Shown: positions 46,023 to 54,140 of the stretch, one piece after another
How the letters are laid out: each line of letters starts with the position of its first letter
Position numbering within the stretch: position 1 is the first letter of the stretch
From: Sulfurospirillum arsenophilum NBRC 109478
Lineage (GTDB): Bacteria; Campylobacterota; Campylobacteria; Campylobacterales; Sulfurospirillaceae
Length of the DNA stretch: 64,000 bases
NCBI RefSeq assembly: GCF_000813345.1
Contig: NZ_BBQF01000001.1
Span: 620,001-684,000 of the forward strand
Direction: 5' to 3'
Position numbers and translations under genes: made by a program
Notes under the pieces: model-generated
Told to the model about the DNA's origin: nothing
Databases searched by the model: none
What the model saw: the letters and a program-made list of their open reading frames with translations, nothing else

Positions 46023-46087
46023 AACAAAATATGAAACTAGTGGAATATCGCCATAATAATTCATTTAGATATTGAATAAGGAATGAT

Positions 46088-46597
46088 ATGTTAAAAAAAT
46101 TGATAATTGTTTCTATGCTTTCTGCATTGCCACTTTTTGCAGTAGAAAGTGTGGGTATTGTTACTAAGGTAACTGATGGCGATACATTGCACGTTATGAT
46201 AGGCAAAAAAGAAGAAAAGGTAAGAATACTCTATATTGATACTCCCGAAAAATATAGTGGCTCAAAACTTGATAAGGACGCAAAGAAAGCGGGTATATCT
46301 GCTAATGATGAACAAGAGCTAGGAAAGTTAGCAAGTGGCTATGCTTCTAAGTTTTTTCAAAATGGCGATAAAGTTGTTATTGAGTCAAATAAGAAAGACC
46401 AATATGGTCGTTTACTTGGAACTGTAAATAAAAATGGAGTGGACTATTCAAATCAAATTATTAAAGATGGTTTTGCATGTATTTATAAAAAAGCACCTTA
46501 TCCGGGTGAGCTTGAAAAAGATTTGAAAAGTGCTAAAGATGAGAAAAAAGGTCTTTGGACAATAAATTATGATGTTATGAATAAGTTGTGTAAGTAA
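46088..46597 (+). CDS. Secreted thermonuclease (SNase family)
   Basis: This 169-residue protein has a signal peptide (1-18, 'IIVSMLSALPLFA') and a staphylococcal-nuclease fold: 'VTKVTDGDTLHVMI' with the metal Asp, 'KVRILYIDTPE' with catalytic Arg, Asp and Glu, 'DQYGRLLG' with the second Arg, and 'KKGLW' near the end. It should cut DNA or RNA in the periplasm with Ca2+. In a prophage it could serve nucleotide scavenging or attack incoming DNA. Its 5' end is duplicated upstream. Confidence 0.9.
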   Translation: MLKKLIIVSMLSALPLFAVESVGIVTKVTDGDTLHVMIGKKEEKVRILYIDTPEKYSGSKLDKDAKKAGISANDEQELGKLASGYASKFFQNGDKVVIESNKKDQYGRLLGTVNKNGVDYSNQIIKDGFACIYKKAPYPGELEKDLKSAKDEKKGLWTINYDVMNKLCK

Positions 46598-46773
46598 AAT
46601 TACAAAAATAGAAATATGTCATAGGAATGATACTGAAGAAGTAAAAAAAGTAGGGATCCCGAAGAACCCCTTTACAGCTGCCAATGCTTCGGTGCAGCTA
46701 CACTACACTTATATGCTTTATACTCCACATTGGTCTTACGTTGAAAGAATTGTATCTTTTCTAAAATTAAAGT
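46598..46773. other. Non-coding spacer with GC-richer hairpin
   Basis: Between the convergent nuclease and DUF3800 genes. AGCTGC/GCAGCT (46676-46681 with 46694-46699) forms a stem around a loop with CTTCGG, preceded by GGG/CCC pairing (46653-46670). It is richer in GC than the cargo genes around it. It may be a terminator or an old att or packaging structure; no frame is seen. Confidence 0.45.
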
Positions 46774-47394
46774 TTACTTACCAAAATCATTTATTGGAAA
46801 TTTAAAAGAGGTGCTTATTTTATTTTTCAATAAATCATATAAATGTTCTTTTCCTCTTTCATATTTCCCATAAATAACATTTGATATAATATCTGCATAT
46901 TGAATAAGTATATGTTTATGTGAATCAAAATAATGCACTTCGATTACACCATAATAATCATTTTCTAGAGCTTTTAATTTTATGTGTTCAGCGAAACTAT
47001 TTAATGATTTAACTTTTATAGTATGATTATCTAAATGAAATATAAATTTATCTAAATGTTTATTATCATTAATTACCTTTATAGCTATAAAAGAAAGTAA
47101 ATAATTATAAATTATATTTTTATCAACATTGTTTTTAAATAAATTAGTATTTTGTTTATCAGCAACCATATAATGTATTGTATAATCAATATCTTTCATA
47201 TTATTAATTAGTGTTTGTTTTTGTGTAAAATCAAGTTGAGAACCTTTAATCTCAAGTTGATGAGTATAATCTTTTTGAAATTTTTGTAATATTCTTTTAA
47301 CTTTAATTCTTTCTCTTGTATTAAACATTCCCAAAACAAAATATTTTTCTGCAATACCTAAATTCCCAGACTCATCAACCATATAAAAATTCAT
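46774..47394 (-). CDS. DUF3800 family protein
   Basis: This 206-residue protein opens with 'MNFYMVDESGNLG', the DESG motif that marks DUF3800, with later acidic residues in 'FIFHLDNHT' and 'HILIQYADIISNV' typical of the family's RNase H-like fold. The start at 47394 places the motif at the N-terminus as usual and has AAAAGG eight bases before it. The function is not proven; members often occur in mobile elements and near defence genes. It is the last element gene, next to attR. Confidence 0.8.
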   Translation of the reverse strand: MNFYMVDESGNLGIAEKYFVLGMFNTRERIKVKRILQKFQKDYTHQLEIKGSQLDFTQKQTLINNMKDIDYTIHYMVADKQNTNLFKNNVDKNIIYNYLLSFIAIKVINDNKHLDKFIFHLDNHTIKVKSLNSFAEHIKLKALENDYYGVIEVHYFDSHKHILIQYADIISNVIYGKYERGKEHLYDLLKNKISTSFKFPINDFGK

Positions 47395-47486
47395 ATAATA
47401 AACCTTTTTTTTATTCATAATAATCATATGCAAATAAAATTTAATTCGTGGTTAACATTATGTTAAAGACTAAAAAAACATACGTT

Positions 47487-47523
47487 TTATTCAAATCCCC
47501 CCCGATTATTCAAATCCCCCCGA
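47487..47523. repeat. Tandem partial att copies at the right end
   Basis: TTATTCAAATCCCCCCCGA (47487-47505) is directly followed by TTATTCAAATCCCCCCGA (47506-47523), the latter part of attR. The first copy has one more C and lacks the rest of the tRNA end. It looks like a relic of slippage or of a former insertion. Confidence 0.75.
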
Positions 47524-47533
47524 CCGCACCATT
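47509..47533. repeat. attR (25-bp direct repeat)
   Basis: Exact copy of the tRNA-Leu 3' end (TTCAAATCC through GCACCATT), marking the right end of the prophage. The chromosome resumes with ATTTTTCTTC. Confidence 0.92.
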
Positions 47534-47632
47534 CATTTTTCTTCTTCTCTCTTTTAAACTCCATTTTTTAGTAAACTCAATGTTGAATTATGTTAGTATC
47601 ACTCCTATTTTTTAAATCTCGAAAGGTTATTG

Positions 47633-47893
47633 ATGAGAGAGTTAGAACTAAAAAATGTTATCAAGCTTGATGGCAGAGAGTTTTTAATTTCAACGATTAG
47701 TATGCATGTAAGACACTCTTTTTTTGAGGGTGATTCAAAGAAAATTGTATACGAAACCATGGTTTTTGAGATCATTAATGATGAAGTACAATTTCACCAT
47801 CCTATTTTTAATGAACGCTATAATATGGCTGATGAGGCTATTGCAGAACATGGTGCTATCATTAAACATCCTGAAAACTTTTTTATTATCTAA
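47633..47893 (+). CDS. Small conserved protein of unknown function (86 aa)
   Basis: This soluble 86-residue protein ('MRELELKNVIKLDGREFLIS') has no known motif. AAAGG six bases before ATG 47633 supports the start. It is the first chromosomal gene right of the prophage and 18 bases before the sensor kinase, so it may share its transcript. Confidence 0.65.
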   Translation: MRELELKNVIKLDGREFLISTISMHVRHSFFEGDSKKIVYETMVFEIINDEVQFHHPIFNERYNMADEAIAEHGAIIKHPENFFII

Positions 47894-47911
47894 GTACTTT
47901 TCTTTTCACAT

Positions 47912-50095
47912 ATGAAAAAGATTTTTGTACTTCTCTTTTTGAGCTTCGGAGTTCTTTTGGCTCAGAACACCAAGGATATTTTATTAATTCATTCGTATCA
48001 TAAAGGGTATAAATGGAGTGATGATATATCCAAAGTGATTGAGAATAACTTTTTAGATAAAGAGAATATCTTTTTATCCACAGTATATATGGATACCAAG
48101 CGCGTTGATACCAAAGAGTATTTAGAAGAGTTTTACCACTACTATAAAGAACGATTTAAACACTATTCTTTTGATGTCATCATTGTTGCAGATAACAGTG
48201 CATTAGAATTTGTTCAAGAGCACTATGAAGAGCTTTTCTCTAAGTCTTCCATCGTTTTTTTAGGTATCAATAACTTTGAGCCCTCCCTCATTAAAAATAT
48301 TAATCATATTAGCGGCGTTGTTGAAAATGTGGATATTGAAAAAAATATTGATTTGATTCTTTCACTGCATCCTAACTTAGATAAGATCCTCGTTATCAAT
48401 GAAAAATCAATCACGGGGGATGCTATTCGTAAGGAGATTGATGCTGTAGCGCCTAAGTATCAAAAGCGTATAGAGATCGAACATGTTGACAGTATGGACA
48501 TGGATGAAATTGCTTCCAAAACGGGGCAACTCAGTAAAAATAGTGCCATATTGTGGGTCTTGCTTTTCAAAGATAAAACAGGGCGCTTTTTCACGTATAA
48601 AGAAAATTTGCAGCAAATTCGCAAAATTACCAATACGCCCATTTATGGATTATGGGATTTTTACTTGGACTATGGCATTGTGGGAGGTTTTTTAACCAGT
48701 GCTATTTCTCAAGCAGAAGCTGCCTGTAAAATAGTAGATCAAATTTTTGCGGGAAAGGATCCGAGTTATATCCCCGTTGTTGAGAAGAGTCCCAATCGTT
48801 ATATGTTTGACTACAAAGAATTAGAGAGCCATAGAATTGATGCATCTTCAGTTGTAAAAAATTATGAAGTTATCAACAAACCTTTCTCTTTTTATGATGA
48901 GTACAAACATTATGTATGGCTTTTCGTGGCAACTTTAAGTTCAATTATTATGGTTGTTCTCTTTTTGATGCAAAATGTACGTATTCGAAAACAGAGTGAG
49001 ATGGCGCTTAAAAACCAATTGGAATTTATCAAAGTTTTACTCGATACTATCCCCAACCCTATTTATTATACCAATGTCGCAGGCGAGTATATTGGGAGCA
49101 ATATGGCATTTGCTAAACTTTATGATCGCACGAAAGAAGAGATGATTGGAAAAACAATTTTTGATTTTTTCCCTAGCGAATGGGCAGAAGAGAGGCGCAA
49201 GAGCGACCTTGTCCTTTTAGCGAAAAAAGGCTCTGAAACCTTTGAACTCATGCTTCATCTTCCTAAAAAAAGGGCACGGCTTTTTACACTTAGCAAAGCT
49301 GTTTACAGTAATAGTGATGGCAGTCTGGGTGGAATTGTATGTGTGATGGATGATATGACTGAGCGCATGCAGCATCAGCAATTTTTAATTCAGCAATCTA
49401 AACTCACAGAAATGGGAGAAATGATCGCAGGTGTCGCACATCAATGGAATGAACCTTTGGTAGAGCTTTCGGCGATTATGCAAGATATGGAGTTTTGTTT
49501 CAACAGCGGCGAAATGGATCGTGCGAAAATGAAAGAGTTTGTACGCGATTCCATTATTCAAATACAGTATATGTCTCAAACACTGAAAGATTTTCGTAAT
49601 TTCCTTAAGCCATCGACTCGTAAAACACTTTTTTGTGCGAAAAAGGCACTCAGCGAAGTCCTCGAGATTATTGGCAGACCGATCTTTTATGCGCATATTG
49701 ATCTATCGATAACCTACCTCAAAGATGAGGGAACATTTCCTGTTTACGGTTATGAAAATGAGTTTAAGCAGGTATTACTTAACGTTATCAATAATGCCAA
49801 AAATAAGATTGTCAAAACGCGCAAGGGTTCAAAAATTATGATTGAAGTGGATCGTGAAATTATCCATACGAAAATTGTGATTAGCGATGATGGTGGACAT
49901 ATTTTAGAAAAAATTATTGGTTTTATCTTTGATCCTTACTTTACGACAAGTAAAAATGGGACAGGGCTTGGGTTATACATGGCAAAAATGATTATTGAAG
50001 ATAAAATGGGTGGAAGTATTCGTGTGCAAAATTATGGAAATAGTACGGTAGAATTTACCATTCTAGTTCCCAATGCAATGAAAGGTGGCGAATGA
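47912..50095 (+). CDS. Sensor histidine kinase with periplasmic ABC-substrate-binding-like domain and PAS
   Basis: This 727-residue protein has a signal peptide (1-17), a periplasmic domain (about 20-310) like the ABC_sub_bind family ('DILLIHSYHKGYKWSDD', 'GLWDFYLDYGIVGGF'), a membrane span (about 332-353), a PAS domain ('TIPNPIYYTNVAGEYIGSN'), and a kinase core: phospho-His510 in 'GVAHQWNEPL', N-box 'NVINNAKN', G boxes 'SDDGGH' and 'NGTGLGLYMAKMI'. The H box differs from the usual 'HQWRQPL' of related kinases. It overlaps the response regulator by four bases. The ligand is unknown. Confidence 0.9.
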   Translation: MKKIFVLLFLSFGVLLAQNTKDILLIHSYHKGYKWSDDISKVIENNFLDKENIFLSTVYMDTKRVDTKEYLEEFYHYYKERFKHYSFDVIIVADNSALEFVQEHYEELFSKSSIVFLGINNFEPSLIKNINHISGVVENVDIEKNIDLILSLHPNLDKILVINEKSITGDAIRKEIDAVAPKYQKRIEIEHVDSMDMDEIASKTGQLSKNSAILWVLLFKDKTGRFFTYKENLQQIRKITNTPIYGLWDFYLDYGIVGGFLTSAISQAEAACKIVDQIFAGKDPSYIPVVEKSPNRYMFDYKELESHRIDASSVVKNYEVINKPFSFYDEYKHYVWLFVATLSSIIMVVLFLMQNVRIRKQSEMALKNQLEFIKVLLDTIPNPIYYTNVAGEYIGSNMAFAKLYDRTKEEMIGKTIFDFFPSEWAEERRKSDLVLLAKKGSETFELMLHLPKKRARLFTLSKAVYSNSDGSLGGIVCVMDDMTERMQHQQFLIQQSKLTEMGEMIAGVAHQWNEPLVELSAIMQDMEFCFNSGEMDRAKMKEFVRDSIIQIQYMSQTLKDFRNFLKPSTRKTLFCAKKALSEVLEIIGRPIFYAHIDLSITYLKDEGTFPVYGYENEFKQVLLNVINNAKNKIVKTRKGSKIMIEVDREIIHTKIVISDDGGHILEKIIGFIFDPYFTTSKNGTGLGLYMAKMIIEDKMGGSIRVQNYGNSTVEFTILVPNAMKGGE

Positions 50096-50733
50096 AAATT
50101 TTACTTTTGGAAGACAATGCCCGTCTTAATGCGACCATTACAAAACGGTTAGAAGCAAAAGGTTATGCGATTGATACTTTTGTAGATGGCAAAGCGGCGT
50201 ATGATGCGATGGATAATGGCTATGGATGTTATATTTTAGATATCAATGTTCCAAGTCTTGATGGCATTGAAATTCTAAAAAATGTACGTGATTTTTATCC
50301 TGAAACGCCTGTTATTATCATCAGCTCCAGTGTCGAGCTTGAAGTGATCAAAGATGCTTACAGTTATGGCTGTAATGATTTTTTGAAAAAGCCTTTTTTT
50401 ATTGATGAACTTGAGATCAAAATTGAGAAATTGTGCAACATACGCAATGATATTGTTGATCTTGGACATGACTGTCAGTTTGATTTTAAGACAAGTTTAT
50501 TACGAATAGGAAGTTGTGAAGAACATCTTTCGCGTAAAGAAAAACTTCTGCTTAATGTCTTAATCAGCGAAAAAGGGAAAGTTGTTTCGTTTGATAAAAT
50601 TCAAGCGATGGTATGGGAAGGTAATTTTGCAAGCCTTGATTCTATTCGCTCTTTGATGCGAAGACTTAGGAAAAAAATTCCTTTTGAATGTATCGAAACG
50701 GTTGTAGATGTGGGGTACATCTTACGCTATTAA
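50092..50733 (+). CDS. OmpR-type response regulator
   Basis: This 213-residue protein has a receiver domain (phospho-acceptor Asp50 in 'YILDINVPSLDG', acidic 'LEDN' at 6-9, Lys in 'DFLKKPF') and a winged-helix DNA-binding domain ('LSRKEKLLLNVLISEKGKVVSFDKIQAMVWEG', 'RSLMRRLRKKI'). It forms a two-component system with the kinase just upstream. Targets are unknown; the FAD/Fe-S dehydrogenase gene right after it is a candidate. Confidence 0.92.
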   Translation: MKILLLEDNARLNATITKRLEAKGYAIDTFVDGKAAYDAMDNGYGCYILDINVPSLDGIEILKNVRDFYPETPVIIISSSVELEVIKDAYSYGCNDFLKKPFFIDELEIKIEKLCNIRNDIVDLGHDCQFDFKTSLLRIGSCEEHLSRKEKLLLNVLISEKGKVVSFDKIQAMVWEGNFASLDSIRSLMRRLRKKIPFECIETVVDVGYILRY

Positions 50734-50874
50734 TGTCGCACTAAACTTTACATGTAAGCGTGTCACTTTTCTTCTTTTGATACTTTACATGTAAAGGTTT
50801 TTAAGAAAATATCATATGTTTTTTATACCGTATTGCTACACTGAATAAAAACCCATATTTATAAGGATGTCTTG
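50734..50874. promoter_or_regulatory. Spacer with two palindrome copies upstream of the lactate dehydrogenase-type gene
   Basis: TTTACATGTAAG (50747-50758) and TTTACATGTAAA (50784-50795) lie 37 bases apart centre to centre, in the 138-base gap before the dehydrogenase gene. The pair could be operator sites or just two members of the dispersed family. AAGGA (50863-50867) is the ribosome site of the next gene. Confidence 0.5.
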
Positions 50875-53700
50875 ATGCTATTAAGCGGAAATTACCTTGA
50901 TTTCTACAATGAAATCGTTACGTTTATTCCTGAGAAGAGAATCTTTACAGACCCTCTTCATACCATCGCATATGGTACTGACGCTTCATTTTATAGGCTT
51001 ATCCCTAAAGTGGTTGTTTGGGTCAATGATGCGGATGAAGTGAGCCAAATCCTTAAAATTACCTCTTCACTCTCCTTACCTGTTGTTTTTCGAGCCGCAG
51101 GGACAAGCCTCTCTGGGCAAGCGATTACCGATTCTATTTTACTCGTAACTTCGCGAGATTGGAAAGGGATCAACGTTAACAAAGAGGTGAGTTTAATCAC
51201 GATGCAACCTTCTGTTGTGGGTGCAGACGCTAACGCCTACTTGCTTCCTTATGGTAAAAAAATAGGACCTGATCCTGCGAGTATTGGCTCTGCAATGATT
51301 GGCGGAATTGCTGCTAATAACGCGAGTGGCATGTGTTGTGGCACAACCGATAACTCCTACAAAACGCTGGAATCGATGAAGATTATCTTCCATGACGGAA
51401 GTGAGCTTGATACGGCGTCATCTCAGAGTATTCATAACTTTAAACAATACCACCATGCTTTGGTAGAGCGCATTAGCGCACTCTCTTCCGAGATTAAAGC
51501 CAACCCAGAGCTTCATGATAAAATTGTACGCAAATTCAAGATCAAAAATACCTGTGGGTATAGCCTCAATGCGCTCGTGGATTATGAAGATCCGATCGAT
51601 ATTATCGCGCATCTGATGATTGGTAGCGAAGGCACACTGGGATTTATTAAAGAGATTACGTTTAAAACCGTTCCTGAGTACAAAGACAAAGCCAGTGCCT
51701 TGATGATCTTTAAAAACATCAAAGATGCATGTGACGCGGTTATTGTGCTCAAAACACAGTGTAAAGACAATGTCGCTGCTGCTGAGATGATGGACAGAGC
51801 AGGGCTTGCCAGTGTCGAAAATAACGAGGGCATGCCAAGCTTTTTGAAAACGCTCAGTCCTACAGCAACCGCTGTTTTAGTCGAGAGCCGTGCCGAAAAT
51901 GATGCAAAATTGGATGAAAATATTGCAATTATCTTGGAAAAACTTGCTCACATTGAACCTGAGATGCCACTGCATTTTACCAAAGACGTCTATGAGTACA
52001 CCAAATACTGGAAAATTCGCAAAGGGCTTTTCCCTGCTGTTGGAGCTGTCAGAGAGAGTGGAACAACTGTTATCATTGAAGATGTTGCGTATCCTATCGA
52101 ATCTTTGGCGGATGCAACACTAGAGCTTCAAGAGTTATTTAAAAAATATGGCTATAACGAAGCGATTATCTTTGGGCATGCGCTTGATGGTAACCTACAC
52201 TTTGTCTTTACCCAAGCGTTTGATGATGAAGCCGAAATCAAACGCTATGAAGCCTTTATGCAAGAAGTAGCAGAGCAAGTCGCGACCAAATACCAAGGAA
52301 GCCTCAAAGCAGAACACGGGACAGGTCGTAATATGGCGCCATTTGTTGAGTTGGAGTGGGGCAGTGATGCGTATGTGTTGATGAAGGAAATCAAAGCGAT
52401 TTTCGATCCTAAGGGACTTATCAATCCAGGCGTTATCATCAACGCAGACCCAAAAGCGCATCTCAAAAATTTCAAGTCGATGCCTGCAACGGATGAGTAC
52501 ATTGATAAATGCATCGAATGCGGTTTTTGTGAGCCAACGTGTCCATCGAATTTTATTACATTAACACCTCGTCAGCGTATTGTCGCTAATCGTTATATGA
52601 CAACGCTTAAAAATGAAGGCGAAGAAGAAGCACTTGAAGCGTTTAGTGCATTGTACCAGTATGATGGCATTGAAACCTGCGCAACCTGCTCACTTTGTTC
52701 TCTCACGTGTCCTGTGGGCATTGATACAGGTTCCTTAACGAAGAAACTTAGAGCTAATCAAATAGGCTCTCTAGGACACTCCATCGCTGGATTTATGGCA
52801 GATCATTACGGTGGCATTTTAAGTACGGGAAGTGTTGCGCTTAGTGCCGTCAAAGGTGTGAATGCGGTAATCCCTAATAGCATTATGAAAGGCATGAGCG
52901 AGGGGCTTAGAGCAATCACTGCGAATAAACTACCACTCTGGTCAGCGAGCCTTCCTGCTGGGCACCGCTTCCATCCAAGCATCAAACGTACGGGTAAAGC
53001 GGATAAAGTGGTCTATTTTTCATCCTGTATCAACCGAACCATGGCAAATCCAAATGAAAAATCAAACGAGAAGTCTTTGGATGTAGTCATCATAGGCATT
53101 TTGGAAAAAGCGGGATACGATGTGATCATCCCGAGCGCCATTGATGGACTCTGCTGTGGTATGCCGTTTTCCAGTAAAGGGTATAAACAAGAGGGAAAAC
53201 AAAAATCGGATGAACTGAAAAATGCACTTCTTAGAGCCAGTGAAAATGGCACATATCCTATTTTATGTGATATGAGCCCTTGCAGTAAAACAATGGCACA
53301 AAACTTTGGTGATGAACTCAAAGTCCACGATACGGTTGAGTTCATTTTAGAGTATCTTGTTGGCAAAGTCACATTTACACCGATTGATGAGCCTGTTGTT
53401 ATTCACCCAACGTGTAGTACGCGCAAAATGGGTTTGACTGAGAAATTGGAGAAAGTTGCTCGCCTTTGCAGTACCAAAGTGACTATTCCTGCCGAGATCG
53501 GCTGTTGTGGTTTTGCGGGAGATCGTGGATTTACCTTTCCTGAGTTGAATAAATCAGCACTTCGCCACCTCAAAGCCGCCATCCCTGAAGATACAAAACT
53601 GGCATTTTCAACCAGTAAAACGTGTGAAATAGGTCTCAGCGAAGAGAGTGGACTCAACTATCGCTCACTTTTCTACCTCGTAGAACGCGCTATTTCGTAA
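50875..53700 (+). CDS. dld: FAD/Fe-S D-lactate dehydrogenase-type oxidoreductase (GlcD-GlcF fusion)
   Basis: This 941-residue protein has an FAD_binding_4 domain at the N-terminus ('FRAAGTSLSGQAITDS', 'IGGIAANNASGMCCGT'), an FAD-oxidase C domain ('HALDGNLHFVF', 'EHGTGRNMAPF'), two ferredoxin clusters ('CIECGFCEPTCPS', 'CATCSLCSLTCPVG') and two CCG domains ('CCGMPFSSKG', 'CCGFAGDRGF'). This is the one-piece D-lactate (or 2-hydroxyacid) dehydrogenase used by Campylobacterota to feed electrons to the quinone pool. The exact 2-hydroxyacid is not certain. ATG 50875 fits the ribosome site. Confidence 0.85.
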   Translation: MLLSGNYLDFYNEIVTFIPEKRIFTDPLHTIAYGTDASFYRLIPKVVVWVNDADEVSQILKITSSLSLPVVFRAAGTSLSGQAITDSILLVTSRDWKGINVNKEVSLITMQPSVVGADANAYLLPYGKKIGPDPASIGSAMIGGIAANNASGMCCGTTDNSYKTLESMKIIFHDGSELDTASSQSIHNFKQYHHALVERISALSSEIKANPELHDKIVRKFKIKNTCGYSLNALVDYEDPIDIIAHLMIGSEGTLGFIKEITFKTVPEYKDKASALMIFKNIKDACDAVIVLKTQCKDNVAAAEMMDRAGLASVENNEGMPSFLKTLSPTATAVLVESRAENDAKLDENIAIILEKLAHIEPEMPLHFTKDVYEYTKYWKIRKGLFPAVGAVRESGTTVIIEDVAYPIESLADATLELQELFKKYGYNEAIIFGHALDGNLHFVFTQAFDDEAEIKRYEAFMQEVAEQVATKYQGSLKAEHGTGRNMAPFVELEWGSDAYVLMKEIKAIFDPKGLINPGVIINADPKAHLKNFKSMPATDEYIDKCIECGFCEPTCPSNFITLTPRQRIVANRYMTTLKNEGEEEALEAFSALYQYDGIETCATCSLCSLTCPVGIDTGSLTKKLRANQIGSLGHSIAGFMADHYGGILSTGSVALSAVKGVNAVIPNSIMKGMSEGLRAITANKLPLWSASLPAGHRFHPSIKRTGKADKVVYFSSCINRTMANPNEKSNEKSLDVVIIGILEKAGYDVIIPSAIDGLCCGMPFSSKGYKQEGKQKSDELKNALLRASENGTYPILCDMSPCSKTMAQNFGDELKVHDTVEFILEYLVGKVTFTPIDEPVVIHPTCSTRKMGLTEKLEKVARLCSTKVTIPAEIGCCGFAGDRGFTFPELNKSALRHLKAAIPEDTKLAFSTSKTCEIGLSEESGLNYRSLFYLVERAIS

Positions 53701-53717
53701 AAAACTTCTTTACATGT

Positions 53718-53764
53718 AAAAGGGAAATCTATCCAACACGAAGCGATAGATTTCTCCTTTTTTC
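53718..53764 (+). terminator. Terminator after the dehydrogenase gene
   Basis: GAAATCTATC/GATAGATTTC (53724-53733 with 53745-53754) extends outward with AAAAGG/CCTTTT and ends in a run of T. A TTTACATGTAAA (53709-53720) touches its left side, between stop codon and stem. Confidence 0.85.
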
Positions 53765-53873
53765 ACCTTTCAAAAAGCACTTTTCCATAGGTTTGATTTA
53801 ATAAATAAAATGATAAAATACTAAAATTTTGACTATGGTTTTTAGTTAGATTTAAACAAAAAGGGTTACGTCG

Positions 53874-54125
53874 ATGGAAGTTAATCTGTTTGTGGAAAGC
53901 CTCATGTTCTTGGTTCTTGGCATCTCCACGCTGTTTGTGTTTTCAGCTTTAATGGTCGTTCTTCTAAACGCTCAGGCTAAAAACGGTATGCACTCTTTTT
54001 TACTTAACGCAGTAAGTATGCATATGAGTAATTCTACTTTAGGATTATTGCAAAACGGTAACTTCGCAGTTGTAGCAGCTAGAGCTGCTTCTATCAAGTC
54101 TTACAACAAAAAATCAAAACAGTAA
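53874..54125 (+). CDS. oadG: OadG-like small membrane subunit
   Basis: This 83-residue protein has one N-terminal membrane helix ('LMFLVLGISTLFVFSALMVVLLNAQA') and a polar tail, as in the gamma subunit of Na+-pumping oxaloacetate decarboxylase. It lies 15 bases before the alpha-subunit gene. No beta subunit (OadB, the pump) follows. The family match rests on size, topology and context. Confidence 0.65.
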   Translation: MEVNLFVESLMFLVLGISTLFVFSALMVVLLNAQAKNGMHSFLLNAVSMHMSNSTLGLLQNGNFAVVAARAASIKSYNKKSKQ

Positions 54126-54140
54126 AAGGGCAAAACGAAG

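Larger units (their letters stand above)
33904..47533. mobile_element. Integrated filamentous phage (inovirus-like prophage) in tRNA-Leu
   Basis: The element is about 13.6 kb between the 25-bp repeats. The minus-strand block (33999-42590) has the filamentous phage set: integrase, HUH Rep, Zot ATPase, DUF2523/pVI-like, pIII-like, secretin, several tiny membrane proteins, major coat protein. The plus-strand block (42971-46597) plus a DUF3800 gene is more AT-rich and looks like control and cargo. Two points set it apart from classic inoviruses: an own tyrosine integrase with a tRNA site rather than XerCD/dif, and a large size. The genes appear intact, so it could be active. Confidence 0.88.

Noticed and set aside
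33904-47533. Insertion sequence or transposon in the element
   Set aside because: No transposase or terminal inverted repeats were seen; the only recombinase is the tyrosine integrase at the att site.
47461-47533. Second, partial tRNA-Leu gene at the right end
   Set aside because: Only the T arm and 3' acceptor part are present; it is attR, not a gene.
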